This document shows positions 34,750-43,234 of a stretch of 64,000 nucleotides of DNA, piece by piece. The first letter of the stretch is position 1; every line of letters begins with the position of its first letter. Made by a program: the position numbers and the translations under genes. Origin of the DNA: Caulobacter flavus (GTDB lineage Bacteria > Pseudomonadota > Alphaproteobacteria > Caulobacterales > Caulobacteraceae); the NCBI RefSeq assembly GCF_003722335.1, contig NZ_CP026100.1:4686001-4750000 (forward strand), given 5' to 3'. The notes under the pieces are model-generated. The model was not told the DNA's origin. It made no database searches and saw nothing but the letters and a program-made list of their open reading frames with translations.

Positions 34750-35514
34750 ATGCAGGTTTCCGAGATCTTCTGGACGCTGGCGGCGATCGTGCTCGGCCCG
34801 TTCGTGGGCAGCTTCGTCGGCCTGCTGACCCTGCGCCTACCTGCCGAAAGGCCTTGGGCCGCCGGACGATCGGCCTGCGACGGCTGCGGCCGCAAGCTGG
34901 GACCGCTGGACCTTCTGCCCATCCTCAGCTTCGCGACGCTGCGCGGACGCTGCCGCAGCTGCGGTGCGGCGATTCCCCGGCGCTATCTGCTGCTCGAGCT
35001 GGCGTGCCTGGGAATCGGCGCCTGGAGCGCGGCCGCCTTCGCCGGCCCTATGGCTCTGGCCACGGCCGTCTTCGGCTGGTGGCTGCTGCTGCTGGCGGCG
35101 ATCGACGGCGAGCATTTCTGGCTGCCGGACATGCTGACCCTTCCGCTGGGCGCGGCCGGATTCGCCGTCTCGATCCTGGTGCTGCGCGAATCCGTCTGGA
35201 CCCCCGTGCTGGGCTCGGCCGTCGGCTTCGGGGCGCTGTGGCTGCTGGCCTGGATCTACGAGCGGGTGCGCGGACGCCAGGGCCTGGGCGGCGGCGACCC
35301 GCGCCTGCTGGGCGCCATCGGGGCCTGGACGGGCTGGACCGCCCTGCCCTCGGTCGTCGTCTGGGCGGGGCTGGCCGGGATCAGCGTCGCCCTGGCGCAG
35401 CTGATCCTGCGCCGCAAGGTGGCGCTGGACCAGCGGCTGCCGTTCGGCGTGTTCCTGGCGATCGGCGCCTGGCTGACCTGGCTGCTAGGGCCGCTTCACG
35501 GCTTCCTGGGCTGA
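34750..35514 (+). CDS. gspO: Type II secretion prepilin peptidase GspO
   Basis: This 254-aa polytopic membrane protein has N-terminal cysteine pairs in 'CDGCGRKLG' and 'CRSCGAAIPRRYLLLELA'. The two catalytic aspartates are in 'LLAAIDGEHFWLPD' and the GxGD-type motif 'GLGGGDPRLLGAIG'. It cleaves the leader of the pseudopilins GspG-K before the conserved Phe and methylates the new N-terminus. The start lies 44 bp after the tRNA fragment, so its original promoter may have been separated by the island. Its 3' end overlaps gspN by 30 bp tail to tail. Confidence 0.92.
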   Translation: MQVSEIFWTLAAIVLGPFVGSFVGLLTLRLPAERPWAAGRSACDGCGRKLGPLDLLPILSFATLRGRCRSCGAAIPRRYLLLELACLGIGAWSAAAFAGPMALATAVFGWWLLLLAAIDGEHFWLPDMLTLPLGAAGFAVSILVLRESVWTPVLGSAVGFGALWLLAWIYERVRGRQGLGGGDPRLLGAIGAWTGWTALPSVVVWAGLAGISVALAQLILRRKVALDQRLPFGVFLAIGAWLTWLLGPLHGFLG

Positions 35515-36198
35515 CAGCCGGGTCGACACCACGCGCCGCACGCCGGCGGCGTCACGGGAGAAACCCTGGTCGAGCGCGGCCTGGAGCAGCACCGGATCGG
35601 CCGTCGCCACCGCGATCTCGGCCTGCAGGCGACCGACGCCGTCGGCGCGCAGAATGATCGCCGCGTCGCTCCCTCCCCCGGCCGGGACCAGACGCGCCAC
35701 CCAGTCGCCGCCCACGCAGGCCGGCTTTCCGACGAAGGTCGCGCCGCCGAGAAGCGGATCTTGCGCCGCGCGGAAACGGATTTCGCCAGCCGCGCGCTTG
35801 CAGCGACCGTCCCGGAACAGGGCGGCGACGCCCTTGGCCTCGATCCGCCCCGACAGGCGATCCATCTCGAGCGACAGCGGACCGCTCAGCCCGTCGACGC
35901 CCCTGTCGCGCCCCCAGCGCAGGACGAAGGCCCGCGCCGCGGCCTTGTCGACGGCGCGCAGGCGGACGTCGCCAGCCAGCAGCGCCAAAGGCGAGAGCCC
36001 GACCTGGAAGGTCCCGAGCCGCCTGCCCTGGGCCGTCGCCAGGCCCACGCGTCCGCGCCAGACCGTGCCGGACGCCTGCGTGACCCGCAGGGCCGCGCCA
36101 TCCGCCAGCGGGTCGGTCAGCAAGGTCACGGGCGCCAGAGCCGCGACCATCACGGCGGTCAGCACAGCCAGCACGGCGATCATGATCCGCGTGTTCAT
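35485..36198 (-). CDS. gspN: Type II secretion protein GspN
   Basis: This 237-aa protein has one N-terminal membrane segment (about residues 4-24) and a beta-rich periplasmic part: 'ASGTVWRGRVGLATAQGRRL' and 'GPLSLEMDRLSGRIEAKGVA', the GspN pattern. ATG 36198 overlaps the gspM stop by 4 bp (ATGA), so it is the last gene of the coupled gspC-N operon. GspN is not present in all T2SS; its exact role is unclear. The gene is intact. Confidence 0.85.
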   Translation of the reverse strand: MNTRIMIAVLAVLTAVMVAALAPVTLLTDPLADGAALRVTQASGTVWRGRVGLATAQGRRLGTFQVGLSPLALLAGDVRLRAVDKAAARAFVLRWGRDRGVDGLSGPLSLEMDRLSGRIEAKGVAALFRDGRCKRAAGEIRFRAAQDPLLGGATFVGKPACVGGDWVARLVPAGGGSDAAIILRADGVGRLQAEIAVATADPVLLQAALDQGFSRDAAGVRRVVSTRLSAQEAVKRP

Positions 36199-36659
36199 CG
36201 GGCGACCCTGGCGAACGTCACCTCGGCCTCGACCAGGCCGTTGTCCAGGCGCGAAGCGGTGAAGCCGGCGACGTCCAGACCGCTCTCGCGCTCCAGCGAC
36301 GCGGTCCACGGCAGCAGGACGCGGGCGTCGATGGCGGTGATCCAGATCGTGAAGGCGCCGTCGCCCTCCTGGCGCTTGCGGGCGATCGGCACGCCGACGC
36401 CGGCGGCGCTGGTTTCGACGATCGCCGCGACCGGACGGGCGTCGGCCTTGCGCGGCGCGGCGCCGGTCGAGGCGGCGGCCAGCGCCACGGACAGCCCGCG
36501 CGCCTCGACCAGTCGTTCGCGCGCGGCCTCGCCGGCGCGCTTGAGCGGCATGGCCACGCCATAGAAGCCGGCGACGCCGAGCACGGCGACCGCCATCACC
36601 GCCAGCATGATCCGCTCGCGCGGCGTCCGGGCGTTCCAGCTTTCGATGATGCGGCTCAC
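36195..36659 (-). CDS. gspM: Type II secretion inner-membrane protein GspM
   Basis: This 154-aa bitopic protein has a short cytoplasmic N-terminus, a membrane segment at about residues 17-36 and a periplasmic ferredoxin-like domain ('VETSAAGVGVPIARKRQEGD'). It pairs with GspL in the inner-membrane platform. ATGA overlaps exist with gspL and gspN. Length and layout are typical. Confidence 0.85.
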   Translation of the reverse strand: MSRIIESWNARTPRERIMLAVMAVAVLGVAGFYGVAMPLKRAGEAARERLVEARGLSVALAAASTGAAPRKADARPVAAIVETSAAGVGVPIARKRQEGDGAFTIWITAIDARVLLPWTASLERESGLDVAGFTASRLDNGLVEAEVTFARVAR

Positions 36660-37732
36660 GGCTTGCTCCTGACGATCAGATCGCTGGTGACACGCTGGCC
36701 TTCGGTGACCGTACCCTGCTCGACGACGTCGAGGCCGCCGGCCCTCAGCGCATCGCGCAACTGGTCCATGTCGGAATAGTTGGCGTAGGAGACCGACGAG
36801 CGGATGGCGCCGTCCTGGCCGTGGACCAAGGTGTCGAGTCGCATGCCCGGCACCGCGCGCACGGCGTTCAGGTAGCCGGCGGCGAGATCGCCGAACCCTT
36901 GGCGGCGCTCCGCCCGAAGGCGATTGACGGCGAACCGGGCGGCATCGGCGTAGCGGGCCGATTGGGGAACCAGCTTCACCGCCGCGACCGTGTTCCGACG
37001 CTCGATCGCCCGGGCCTCCAGGCCGTCCTTGCCGATCTGGGCCAGCAGCATCACCAGCGGCGAGATCGCGACGGCGGCGGCCAGGACAGCCAGCCGCTTC
37101 CAGCGCAAGACGGGCCCGTCGCGCCGGGGCGCGAACTGGCCTTGCAGCAGGTCGACCGGCGGCCGCTCGGCGCTCGCCAGCAGCAGGGCGTCGAGCTCCG
37201 ACGCCGGAATATAGCGGTGCGGCCGGTCGCCGACGACCGTCGAGGCCAACTCGGGTTCGACGCCGAACGCCAGACCCTCGGCCCGCACGCCAAGCCGCTC
37301 GCCGAACGAGGCCAGCACGGTGCGCCCTTCGGCGTCGCCGGGCAGCAGCAGGTAATCGGGCACCGCGCCCGTCACCATCACGCCTCGCGTCCTGGCGCTC
37401 TCCAGGCCCGAACGCAGCCGTTCGCGGTCGATCCAGACCACCAGGGCGCGCCCCTCGGCGTCGCGCTCCCCGACCGCCAGATGCAGGCCCTCGGCGCCGG
37501 ACGCGACGACCCCGCCGACCTTGAAGGCCGCCGCGGCCCGGGCCTGGGCGGCGCTTCCGGCCGGCAGGTCGAGCCAGCGGGTCACGGCCTCGGCCCCAGG
37601 CAGCACAAGCACGGCCGAGCCGCCGGCCTGCTCGCTGGGCAGCAGCTTGCGGCGCACCGGACCGGCGACGCCGGGCTCGACGATCTCGGGGGCCTCGTCG
37701 GGCCCGTCGGGGAGAAACAGCAGGCGGGTCAT
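36656..37732 (-). CDS. gspL: Type II secretion protein GspL
   Basis: This 358-aa protein starts at ATG 37732 (MTRLLFLPDGPDEAPEIVEP). It has a cytoplasmic actin-like half that would bind the ATPase GspE, a membrane segment around residues 218-236 ('LAVLAAAVAISPLVMLLAQI') and a periplasmic ferredoxin-like domain. The stop of gspK and the start of gspL share ATGA. Longer frames upstream are antisense noise. It is complete. Confidence 0.87.
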   Translation of the reverse strand: MTRLLFLPDGPDEAPEIVEPGVAGPVRRKLLPSEQAGGSAVLVLPGAEAVTRWLDLPAGSAAQARAAAAFKVGGVVASGAEGLHLAVGERDAEGRALVVWIDRERLRSGLESARTRGVMVTGAVPDYLLLPGDAEGRTVLASFGERLGVRAEGLAFGVEPELASTVVGDRPHRYIPASELDALLLASAERPPVDLLQGQFAPRRDGPVLRWKRLAVLAAAVAISPLVMLLAQIGKDGLEARAIERRNTVAAVKLVPQSARYADAARFAVNRLRAERRQGFGDLAAGYLNAVRAVPGMRLDTLVHGQDGAIRSSVSYANYSDMDQLRDALRAGGLDVVEQGTVTEGQRVTSDLIVRSKP

Positions 37733-38703
37733 TCTTCCAGGGTCCAGCGCCGGGCGACGAGGCGGACGCGGTTCGTCGGGCCGGCTTCGAAAAGCGAGGT
37801 CATGAAGGTTTCGCCGCCGGCCAGGCCGACGCGGCTTTCCAGCGAAAAGTAGCGGGTGCGGAAGCGGATCTGGTCGCGCACGCCGTCGACCGGCGCCGCG
37901 CCGGCCAGGGCCTGCTGCCCCCAGAACGCCTCCAGGTCCGACCAGCCGCCCGCCGGCCGCCCGGCGATGGCCCGGCGCGCGTTCTCCGGCGACACGGCGC
38001 CCAGGGTGAACGCCGACAGCAGGACCGCCCGACCTTCCGGCAGGGTGTTGACGTTGACCGGCGACAGGTCGGTGGTCGGCAGCGCGCAGACGTAGGGCCG
38101 CAGCAGAGCGTAGACCTTGGCGTCGAAGCCGCGCACGGCGCGCAGCTCGCTGACCTCGGCCAAGGGACCGCCGGCGGTGCGGTGCGGGACCTTGCCCGAT
38201 GCATAGCCGTCGTCCTCGAGGCCCGGCGGGCCTACGTCGTTGCTGTCGATCCATTGGGCGAGGCCTTCGGCCAGGTCCGGACCGTTCGGCGCGCCCAGAA
38301 GTTCGAGCAGGCTGGCCAGCTGGCGCACGCCCAGTTCGCGGCGGCGAAACGGTTCGCCCTGGTCGGCCTCGACCACGCTGTTGAGGTTGAAGCAGCCCGT
38401 GGCGTCGCCCACGCGGGCCTGGATCACGCCGCCCTCGACCGGAAACTCGACCGAGCGACCGTTCCAGTCGCCTTCCAGCGAGGTCTTGCCGGGATCGCGC
38501 GCCAGCAACTGGTCGATGCGCGCGCGGGCCATCTGCTCGCCGCCCAGGGCGTACCACCGGGCCTGGCCGCCGATCTGGGCGTTGAACGACCGTCGCATCC
38601 CAAAGCGGATGTCCTCGAGCACGCCCACGGCGATGATGCCGATGACGGCGACCATCAGCAGCACCGTCAGCAGGGCCGCGCCGTCCTCACGCCCGCGCCT
38701 CAT
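37729..38703 (-). CDS. gspK: Type II secretion minor pseudopilin GspK
   Basis: This 324-aa protein has a short leader 'MRRGREDG' followed by a hydrophobic helix 'AALLTVLLMVAVIGIIAVGV'. As in other GspK proteins, the usual Glu5 is missing and a large globular domain follows ('WIDSNDVGPPGLEDDGYAS', 'VNVNTLPEGRAVLLSAFTLG'). GspK caps the pseudopilus tip with GspI and GspJ. ATG 38703 overlaps gspJ, and the stop overlaps gspL (ATGA). Confidence 0.88.
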   Translation of the reverse strand: MRRGREDGAALLTVLLMVAVIGIIAVGVLEDIRFGMRRSFNAQIGGQARWYALGGEQMARARIDQLLARDPGKTSLEGDWNGRSVEFPVEGGVIQARVGDATGCFNLNSVVEADQGEPFRRRELGVRQLASLLELLGAPNGPDLAEGLAQWIDSNDVGPPGLEDDGYASGKVPHRTAGGPLAEVSELRAVRGFDAKVYALLRPYVCALPTTDLSPVNVNTLPEGRAVLLSAFTLGAVSPENARRAIAGRPAGGWSDLEAFWGQQALAGAAPVDGVRDQIRFRTRYFSLESRVGLAGGETFMTSLFEAGPTNRVRLVARRWTLEE

Positions 38704-39290
38704 CGCCCCTCTCCCGAGGTCAGGAACAGCTGGTCGACCCGGCCGAGGTCGGCCAGCGTCATGTCGAGGCGGACGGCGGCCGGGATGTCCGTCTGTGGAT
38801 TGCCCTTCCAGGTCGGCGTCCAGGCGCCGTTGAACAGGAAGCCTGTCCGAACATCGCGCACATCGCGCAGCAGCACCCGGGGCGGCCCCAGGCGCGCGCC
38901 GTCCAGCGCCGGGCGCGAGCGGCGCTCCAGACGGCCCTCGACCAGGGCGTACTCCACATACTGCAGCGAGGCCCGGGGATCGGCGTCGGGATTGTCCCAG
39001 CCGCGCCGGACGAACGCCAGTAGCGGACCGCCTCCGCCCCACGGATCGCCTCCGGCGAACGCCGTCAGGGCCGGCCGGCCGTCCTCGCCGCGCGTACGGC
39101 GGGCGGCCGCCTGGGAAAGGTCGGACTTGAGAATGGCGCGAGCGCGCTGCAGCTCGGCATGGCGGTCGACCGTCAGGCGCACGGCGCTCTGGTTGGCCAG
39201 GGTCGAGCCCATCACGGCCACGCCCGCCGCGCTGATCAGGGCGAAGATCAGCACCGCCACCAGCATCTCGACGAGGGTGAAGCCCTTCAT
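38700..39290 (-). CDS. gspJ: Type II secretion minor pseudopilin GspJ
   Basis: This 196-aa protein has the very short prepilin leader MKG followed by 'FTLVEMLVAVLIFALISAAG', with Glu5 of the mature N-terminal helix. The C-terminal globular domain contains 'YVEYALVEGRLERRSRPALD'. It forms the tip complex with GspI and GspK. It overlaps gspI and gspK by 4 bp each. Confidence 0.88.
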   Translation of the reverse strand: MKGFTLVEMLVAVLIFALISAAGVAVMGSTLANQSAVRLTVDRHAELQRARAILKSDLSQAAARRTRGEDGRPALTAFAGGDPWGGGGPLLAFVRRGWDNPDADPRASLQYVEYALVEGRLERRSRPALDGARLGPPRVLLRDVRDVRTGFLFNGAWTPTWKGNPQTDIPAAVRLDMTLADLGRVDQLFLTSGEGR

Positions 39291-39658
39291 CGCGCGCCCC
39301 GGAACAGCGAGGCGCTCGCCAGCGGCGCGCGCGAACGCGGCGCGGCGACGACGATGTCGATGCGGACGACGGCCGGGTCGGCGGTGCGGCTGACCTGGCG
39401 GCTCCAGGTCCAGCGGCGACCGCCGGCGGTTTCGGTCCCGCTGGCGCGACCGATGGCGAGCGGCGTCGCGCTGGTCATCGCCTCGACCGCGCGGTTGTCG
39501 AGCACCACCTCGGCCAGGACGCGCTCGGACAGCCGCCCGCCCGCGCGACTGTTCTCGCCCGCCAGGTTCAGCAGGGCCAGCACCGCCAGGCTGAAGATCG
39601 CCAGGGCGACCAGCAGCTCGATCAGCGTGAAGCCGGCTTCAGTAGGCGCGCGAGGCAT
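39287..39658 (-). CDS. gspI: Type II secretion minor pseudopilin GspI
   Basis: This 123-aa protein has the leader 'MPRAPTEAG' and the prepilin helix 'FTLIELLVALAIFSLAVLAL'; cleavage would precede Phe. The globular part includes 'NRAVEAMTSATPLAIGRASG'. ATG 39658 lies inside the 3' end of gspH (20-bp overlap). It probably starts assembly of the GspIJK tip. Confidence 0.87.
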   Translation of the reverse strand: MPRAPTEAGFTLIELLVALAIFSLAVLALLNLAGENSRAGGRLSERVLAEVVLDNRAVEAMTSATPLAIGRASGTETAGGRRWTWSRQVSRTADPAVVRIDIVVAAPRSRAPLASASLFRGAR

Positions 39659-40118
39659 CGAGCGAGACGTTCCCTGCCAGGTCGACGACGACGGTGCGGC
39701 GCGCCTGCCCGCGCGCGAAGGTGAACTCGGTGGGGTTGGCCAGGCCGGTGGGATCGAACACGACGACGGCCTCGGGCGCGGCGGTGACCTGCGTGCCGTC
39801 CTCAAAGGCGCCCGCGCGGAACGGCGGCTCGTCCAGCGCAAGCCAGTCGCGGCCCGCGCGGCGCTCGAAGCGGTACGCCCCGTCCCGCGCCACCACGCGG
39901 ATGCGCTCGCCCCGGAACACCGCCTCGTCGCGGGCGCGCAGCAGGCTGGCGGCGAAGCGTTCGGCCTCCTGCGGCAGGCCCGGGCGGCCGTCCGGCAAGG
40001 CCAGGACGACGGCGCTGGCCAGCAGGCCCATGATCACGAGAACGACCATGAGCTCGACGAGGGTGAAGCCCCCTCGCCGCCTGCCAGCGTTGCGCGGCGT
40101 GTCAGCCCCAGTTGCCAA
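39639..40118 (-). CDS. gspH: Type II secretion minor pseudopilin GspH
   Basis: This protein of about 159 aa carries the prepilin motif 'GGFTLVELMVVLVIMGLLAS' and a C-terminal domain with 'VVVFDPTGLANPTEFTFARG', typical for GspH. No ATG lies near the motif. The likely start is TTG 40118, inside the end of gspG; a more distant ATG would add about 44 antisense-like residues. The assignment is secure, the exact start is not. It links the tip complex to the GspG shaft. Confidence 0.82.
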   Translation of the reverse strand: MATGADTPRNAGRRRGGFTLVELMVVLVIMGLLASAVVLALPDGRPGLPQEAERFAASLLRARDEAVFRGERIRVVARDGAYRFERRAGRDWLALDEPPFRAGAFEDGTQVTAAPEAVVVFDPTGLANPTEFTFARGQARRTVVVDLAGNVSLDASRAY

Positions 40119-40563
40119 TATCGGCGTCCTTGCCCTCGCCGCCTTCGCGGCCGTCGGCGCCGAACGAGAAGACGTCGATCGCGCCGTGCTGGCCCGGCGA
40201 GCGATACTGATAGTCATTGCCCCACGGATCCTTCGGAAGACGACGCACATAGCCGCCCTCCCGGTAGCGGTCGGGCTGAGCCAGGCTGGCCGGCGGCGTC
40301 ACCAGGGCCGAAAGGCCGTCCTCGGTGCGCGGGAAGGCGAAGGTGTCGAGGCGATAGCCCTCCAGAGCCTGCTCCAGCACCGCCACGTCGGCGCGGGCCT
40401 TCTCCTTCTTGGCCTTGTCCTGGCTGGGCAGGACGTTGATCGCCACGACGGTGGCCAGCAGACCCAGGATGACGATGACGACCATCATCTCCACGAGGGT
40501 GAAGCCGGCCTCGCGGGCGCGGCTTCGGCACGTGCGGCGGCGGGACTTGTCAGGGGCGCGCAT
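40102..40563 (-). CDS. gspG: Type II secretion major pseudopilin GspG
   Basis: This 153-aa protein has a basic leader ending EAG, then 'FTLVEMMVVIVILGLLATVV'. The C-terminal calcium-site region is typical of GspG: 'LPKDPWGNDYQYRSPGQHGA' and 'IDVFSFGADGREGGEG'. GspG polymerises into the pseudopilus piston. It lies 12 bp after gspF and overlaps gspH. Confidence 0.92.
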   Translation of the reverse strand: MRAPDKSRRRTCRSRAREAGFTLVEMMVVIVILGLLATVVAINVLPSQDKAKKEKARADVAVLEQALEGYRLDTFAFPRTEDGLSALVTPPASLAQPDRYREGGYVRRLPKDPWGNDYQYRSPGQHGAIDVFSFGADGREGGEGKDADIGNWG

Positions 40564-40575
40564 GGTCTTGGCCTC

Positions 40576-41787
40576 CTAGTTCATGGCCAGGGTGTTGATC
40601 TGCAGGATGGGCAGCAGGATCGAGAGGACGATGGTCGCCACCACGCCGCCGAGCACGACGATGATCGCCGGTTCCAAGAGGCTCAGCAGGGTGGCGGTGA
40701 AGGTGTCGAACTCGCGCTCGAGATACTCGGCGGCCCGGCTCAGCATGGCGTCGACGCGGCCGCTGCTCTCGCCGCTGGCGGTCATGTAGACCAGCACGGG
40801 CGGGAAGACGCCGGCGCGGCGCATGGCGGTCGACAGCGCGCCGCCCTCGCGGACCCCGGCGATCATCTCGTCCATGCCGCCGCGCAGAGCCGCGTTGCGG
40901 ACCGTGCCGGCGGTGAGCACCAGCCCCTCCAGCATCGGCAGGCCGCTGGCGATCATGGTCGCCAGGGTGCGGGCCAGGCGCGCGGCGTGGACATTGCGGA
41001 TCAGTTGGCCGACGAACGGCAGGCCCAGGAAGAAGCGGTCGGCGCGCAGCTTGAAGGTGCGATTGCGCAGGGCCCGCCAGTAGGCGACGGCCAGGCCGGC
41101 AAGGGCCAGGGCGAGCAGCCAGCCGAAGTGCTGGAGGAAACTGGACAGGCCGATGACGATACGGGTCAGCAGCGGCAGGGTCTGGCCCATGCTGTCGAAC
41201 TGCTCGACGACCTTGGGGATGACGAAGACCATCAGCACGGTCACGACCAGGCAGGCGACCGCGGCCAGCACGGCCGGATAGACCAGCGCCGTGGTGATCT
41301 TGGCCGCGACCTTCTGCTGCTGGTCCAGCAGGTCGGCCAGGCGGTCGAGGATTGTCGGCAGCGCGCCCGAGGCCTCGCCGGCCGCGACCATGGCGCGATA
41401 GAGCGGCGGGAAGGTGCCGGCCGGACGGCCCAGGGCGTCCGACAGCCGATACCCCTCCAGCACGGCGGCGTGCACCTGCTCGACCACCCGCTTGAGCTTG
41501 GGCCGGTCGGCCTGCAGGGCGATGGTGCGCAGGGCTTCTTCCAGCGTCGAGACGGCGACCAGGGTCGCCAGCTGGCGGGTGAACAGCGAGCGGTCGCGCC
41601 CTCCCAGGCGGTCGCCGAACATCCCCTGCCCGTCCCTGGCCGCGACCGGCGCGTGGGGCGAGACCTTCACCGGCGCGAGGCGACGGCGCTCCAATTGCGC
41701 GCGGGCGTCGCCTTCGTCGGCGGCCTTGATACGGCCCGACCGCGCGGCGCCGGCGAGGTCGAGGGCGACATAGTCAAAGCTCGCCAT
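40576..41787 (-). CDS. gspF: Type II secretion inner-membrane platform protein GspF
   Basis: This 403-aa protein has two cytoplasmic helical domains ('FTRQLATLVAVSTLEEALRT' and 'LARTLATMIASGLPMLEGLV') and three membrane segments (about 167-190, 217-237 and 370-395). It is the polytopic core of the platform that couples GspE to pseudopilus growth. It overlaps gspE by 14 bp. The protein is complete. Confidence 0.92.
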   Translation of the reverse strand: MASFDYVALDLAGAARSGRIKAADEGDARAQLERRRLAPVKVSPHAPVAARDGQGMFGDRLGGRDRSLFTRQLATLVAVSTLEEALRTIALQADRPKLKRVVEQVHAAVLEGYRLSDALGRPAGTFPPLYRAMVAAGEASGALPTILDRLADLLDQQQKVAAKITTALVYPAVLAAVACLVVTVLMVFVIPKVVEQFDSMGQTLPLLTRIVIGLSSFLQHFGWLLALALAGLAVAYWRALRNRTFKLRADRFFLGLPFVGQLIRNVHAARLARTLATMIASGLPMLEGLVLTAGTVRNAALRGGMDEMIAGVREGGALSTAMRRAGVFPPVLVYMTASGESSGRVDAMLSRAAEYLEREFDTFTATLLSLLEPAIIVVLGGVVATIVLSILLPILQINTLAMN

Positions 41788-43234
41788 CGCGCGCCCCCGC
41801 CCCGGTGATCCGCAGCGCCTCTTCGACCGTGGTCAGGCCCTCCAGCACGTAGCGGCGGGCCTCGTCCTTCAGGGCGACCTCGACGCCCGCGGCGGCGATC
41901 TCGTCCTCGGCGGCGTTCTGGCCGATCAGGCGGCGCACCGCATCGTCGACCCGCAGGGCCTCGTAGACGCCGATCCGTCCCTGGAAGCCCGTGTGGCCGC
42001 ACTCGGCGCAGCCGACGGGACGGCGCAGCGGCGTCCCGAGCGGAACCTCGACCAGGGCGGCGGCCGCCGCGTCGGCCGGCTCGTCGACCGCGCACGAGCG
42101 GCACAGGCGTCGCACCAGCCGCTGGGCGATGATCAGGCGCATGGTCGAGGCCAGCAGGAATGGCTCCACGCCCATGTCGCGCAGGCGGACCACGGCGCCG
42201 GCCGCGTCGTTGGTGTGCACGGTCGATAGCACCAGGTGTCCGGTCAGGCTGGCCTGGACGGCGATCTGGGCGGTCTCGGCGTCGCGGATTTCGCCGACCA
42301 TCACCACGTCGGGGTCCTGGCGCAGGATGGCGCGCAGGCCGGCGGCGAAGGTCATGCCGACCTTGGTGTTGACCTGGGTCTGGCCGACACCGTGGACGGC
42401 GTACTCGACGGGGTCCTCGATGGTCAGGATGTTGCGGCTCTTGTCGTTGAGCAGCCCAAGGCCGGCATAGAGCGTCGTGGTCTTGCCCGAGCCGGTGGGG
42501 CCGGTGACCAGCACGATGCCGTTGGGCTCGCGCAGGGCGGCCTCCAGTGCGGCGAGCATGCGGGGCGACATGCCGAGATCGGCCAGGCCCAGGCCCGCCT
42601 GCTCCTTGTCGAGAATCCGCATCACCACCCGCTCGCCCATCCGGGCCGGCAAGGTCGAGACGCGGACGTCCAGGCTCTTGCCGCCCAGGGCCAGCGAGAT
42701 GCGGCCGTCCTGCGGGATGCGCTTCTCGGCGATGTCGAGCTTGGCCATCACCTTGACGCGCGAGACCAGCATGGCGGCGATGCGCGGCGACAGGCTGAGG
42801 ATCTCACGCAGCACGCCGTCGACCCGCAGCCGCACGACCAGGGCCTGCTCATAGGGCTCGATATGGATGTCCGAAGCGCCCGAGCGCACGGCCTCGGCGA
42901 TCAGGCCGTTGATCAGGCGGATCACCGGCGCGTCGTCCTGCGGATCGAGAAGGTCGGCGGCGGTGGGCATGTCGTCCAGCAGGTGACCCAGCGCGCCGTC
43001 GAAGTCGTCGCCCGACGCCGAGGCCAGGCCAGCGCCGGCATAGACCTCGGAGAACTTGCGGTCGAAGGCGGCGGTGGCGAGCATCTGGAGCTTCAGCGGC
43101 GCGCCAAGCGCCCGGCGCGCCTCGATCAGGGCCAGGGGATCGAAGCCCTCGCGCAGGCCGATGGTCGCATGCTCGTCCAGCGACAGCAGAACCAGGCCGT
43201 GGCGCTTGGCGAAGGCGTAGTCGAGCGCGGTCAT
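41774..43234 (-). CDS. gspE: Type II secretion ATPase GspE
   Basis: This 486-aa cytoplasmic ATPase has Walker A 'GPTGSGKTTTLYAGLGLL' at about residues 245-262, an Asp box 'LTIEDPVEYAVHGVGQTQVN' and Walker B 'ILRQDPDVVMVGEIRDAETA'. The four-cysteine zinc site is in 'LCRSCAVDE' and 'VGCAECGHTGFQGRIG'. It powers pseudopilus assembly through GspL and GspF. All motifs are intact. Confidence 0.94.
   Translation of the reverse strand: MTALDYAFAKRHGLVLLSLDEHATIGLREGFDPLALIEARRALGAPLKLQMLATAAFDRKFSEVYAGAGLASASGDDFDGALGHLLDDMPTAADLLDPQDDAPVIRLINGLIAEAVRSGASDIHIEPYEQALVVRLRVDGVLREILSLSPRIAAMLVSRVKVMAKLDIAEKRIPQDGRISLALGGKSLDVRVSTLPARMGERVVMRILDKEQAGLGLADLGMSPRMLAALEAALREPNGIVLVTGPTGSGKTTTLYAGLGLLNDKSRNILTIEDPVEYAVHGVGQTQVNTKVGMTFAAGLRAILRQDPDVVMVGEIRDAETAQIAVQASLTGHLVLSTVHTNDAAGAVVRLRDMGVEPFLLASTMRLIIAQRLVRRLCRSCAVDEPADAAAAALVEVPLGTPLRRPVGCAECGHTGFQGRIGVYEALRVDDAVRRLIGQNAAEDEIAAAGVEVALKDEARRYVLEGLTTVEEALRITGAGARDGEL

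Noticed and set aside
39694..41808. 704-codon + strand frame
   Set aside because: It is antisense to gspF, gspG and gspH; the His/Gln/Gly-rich composition is typical of antisense frames.
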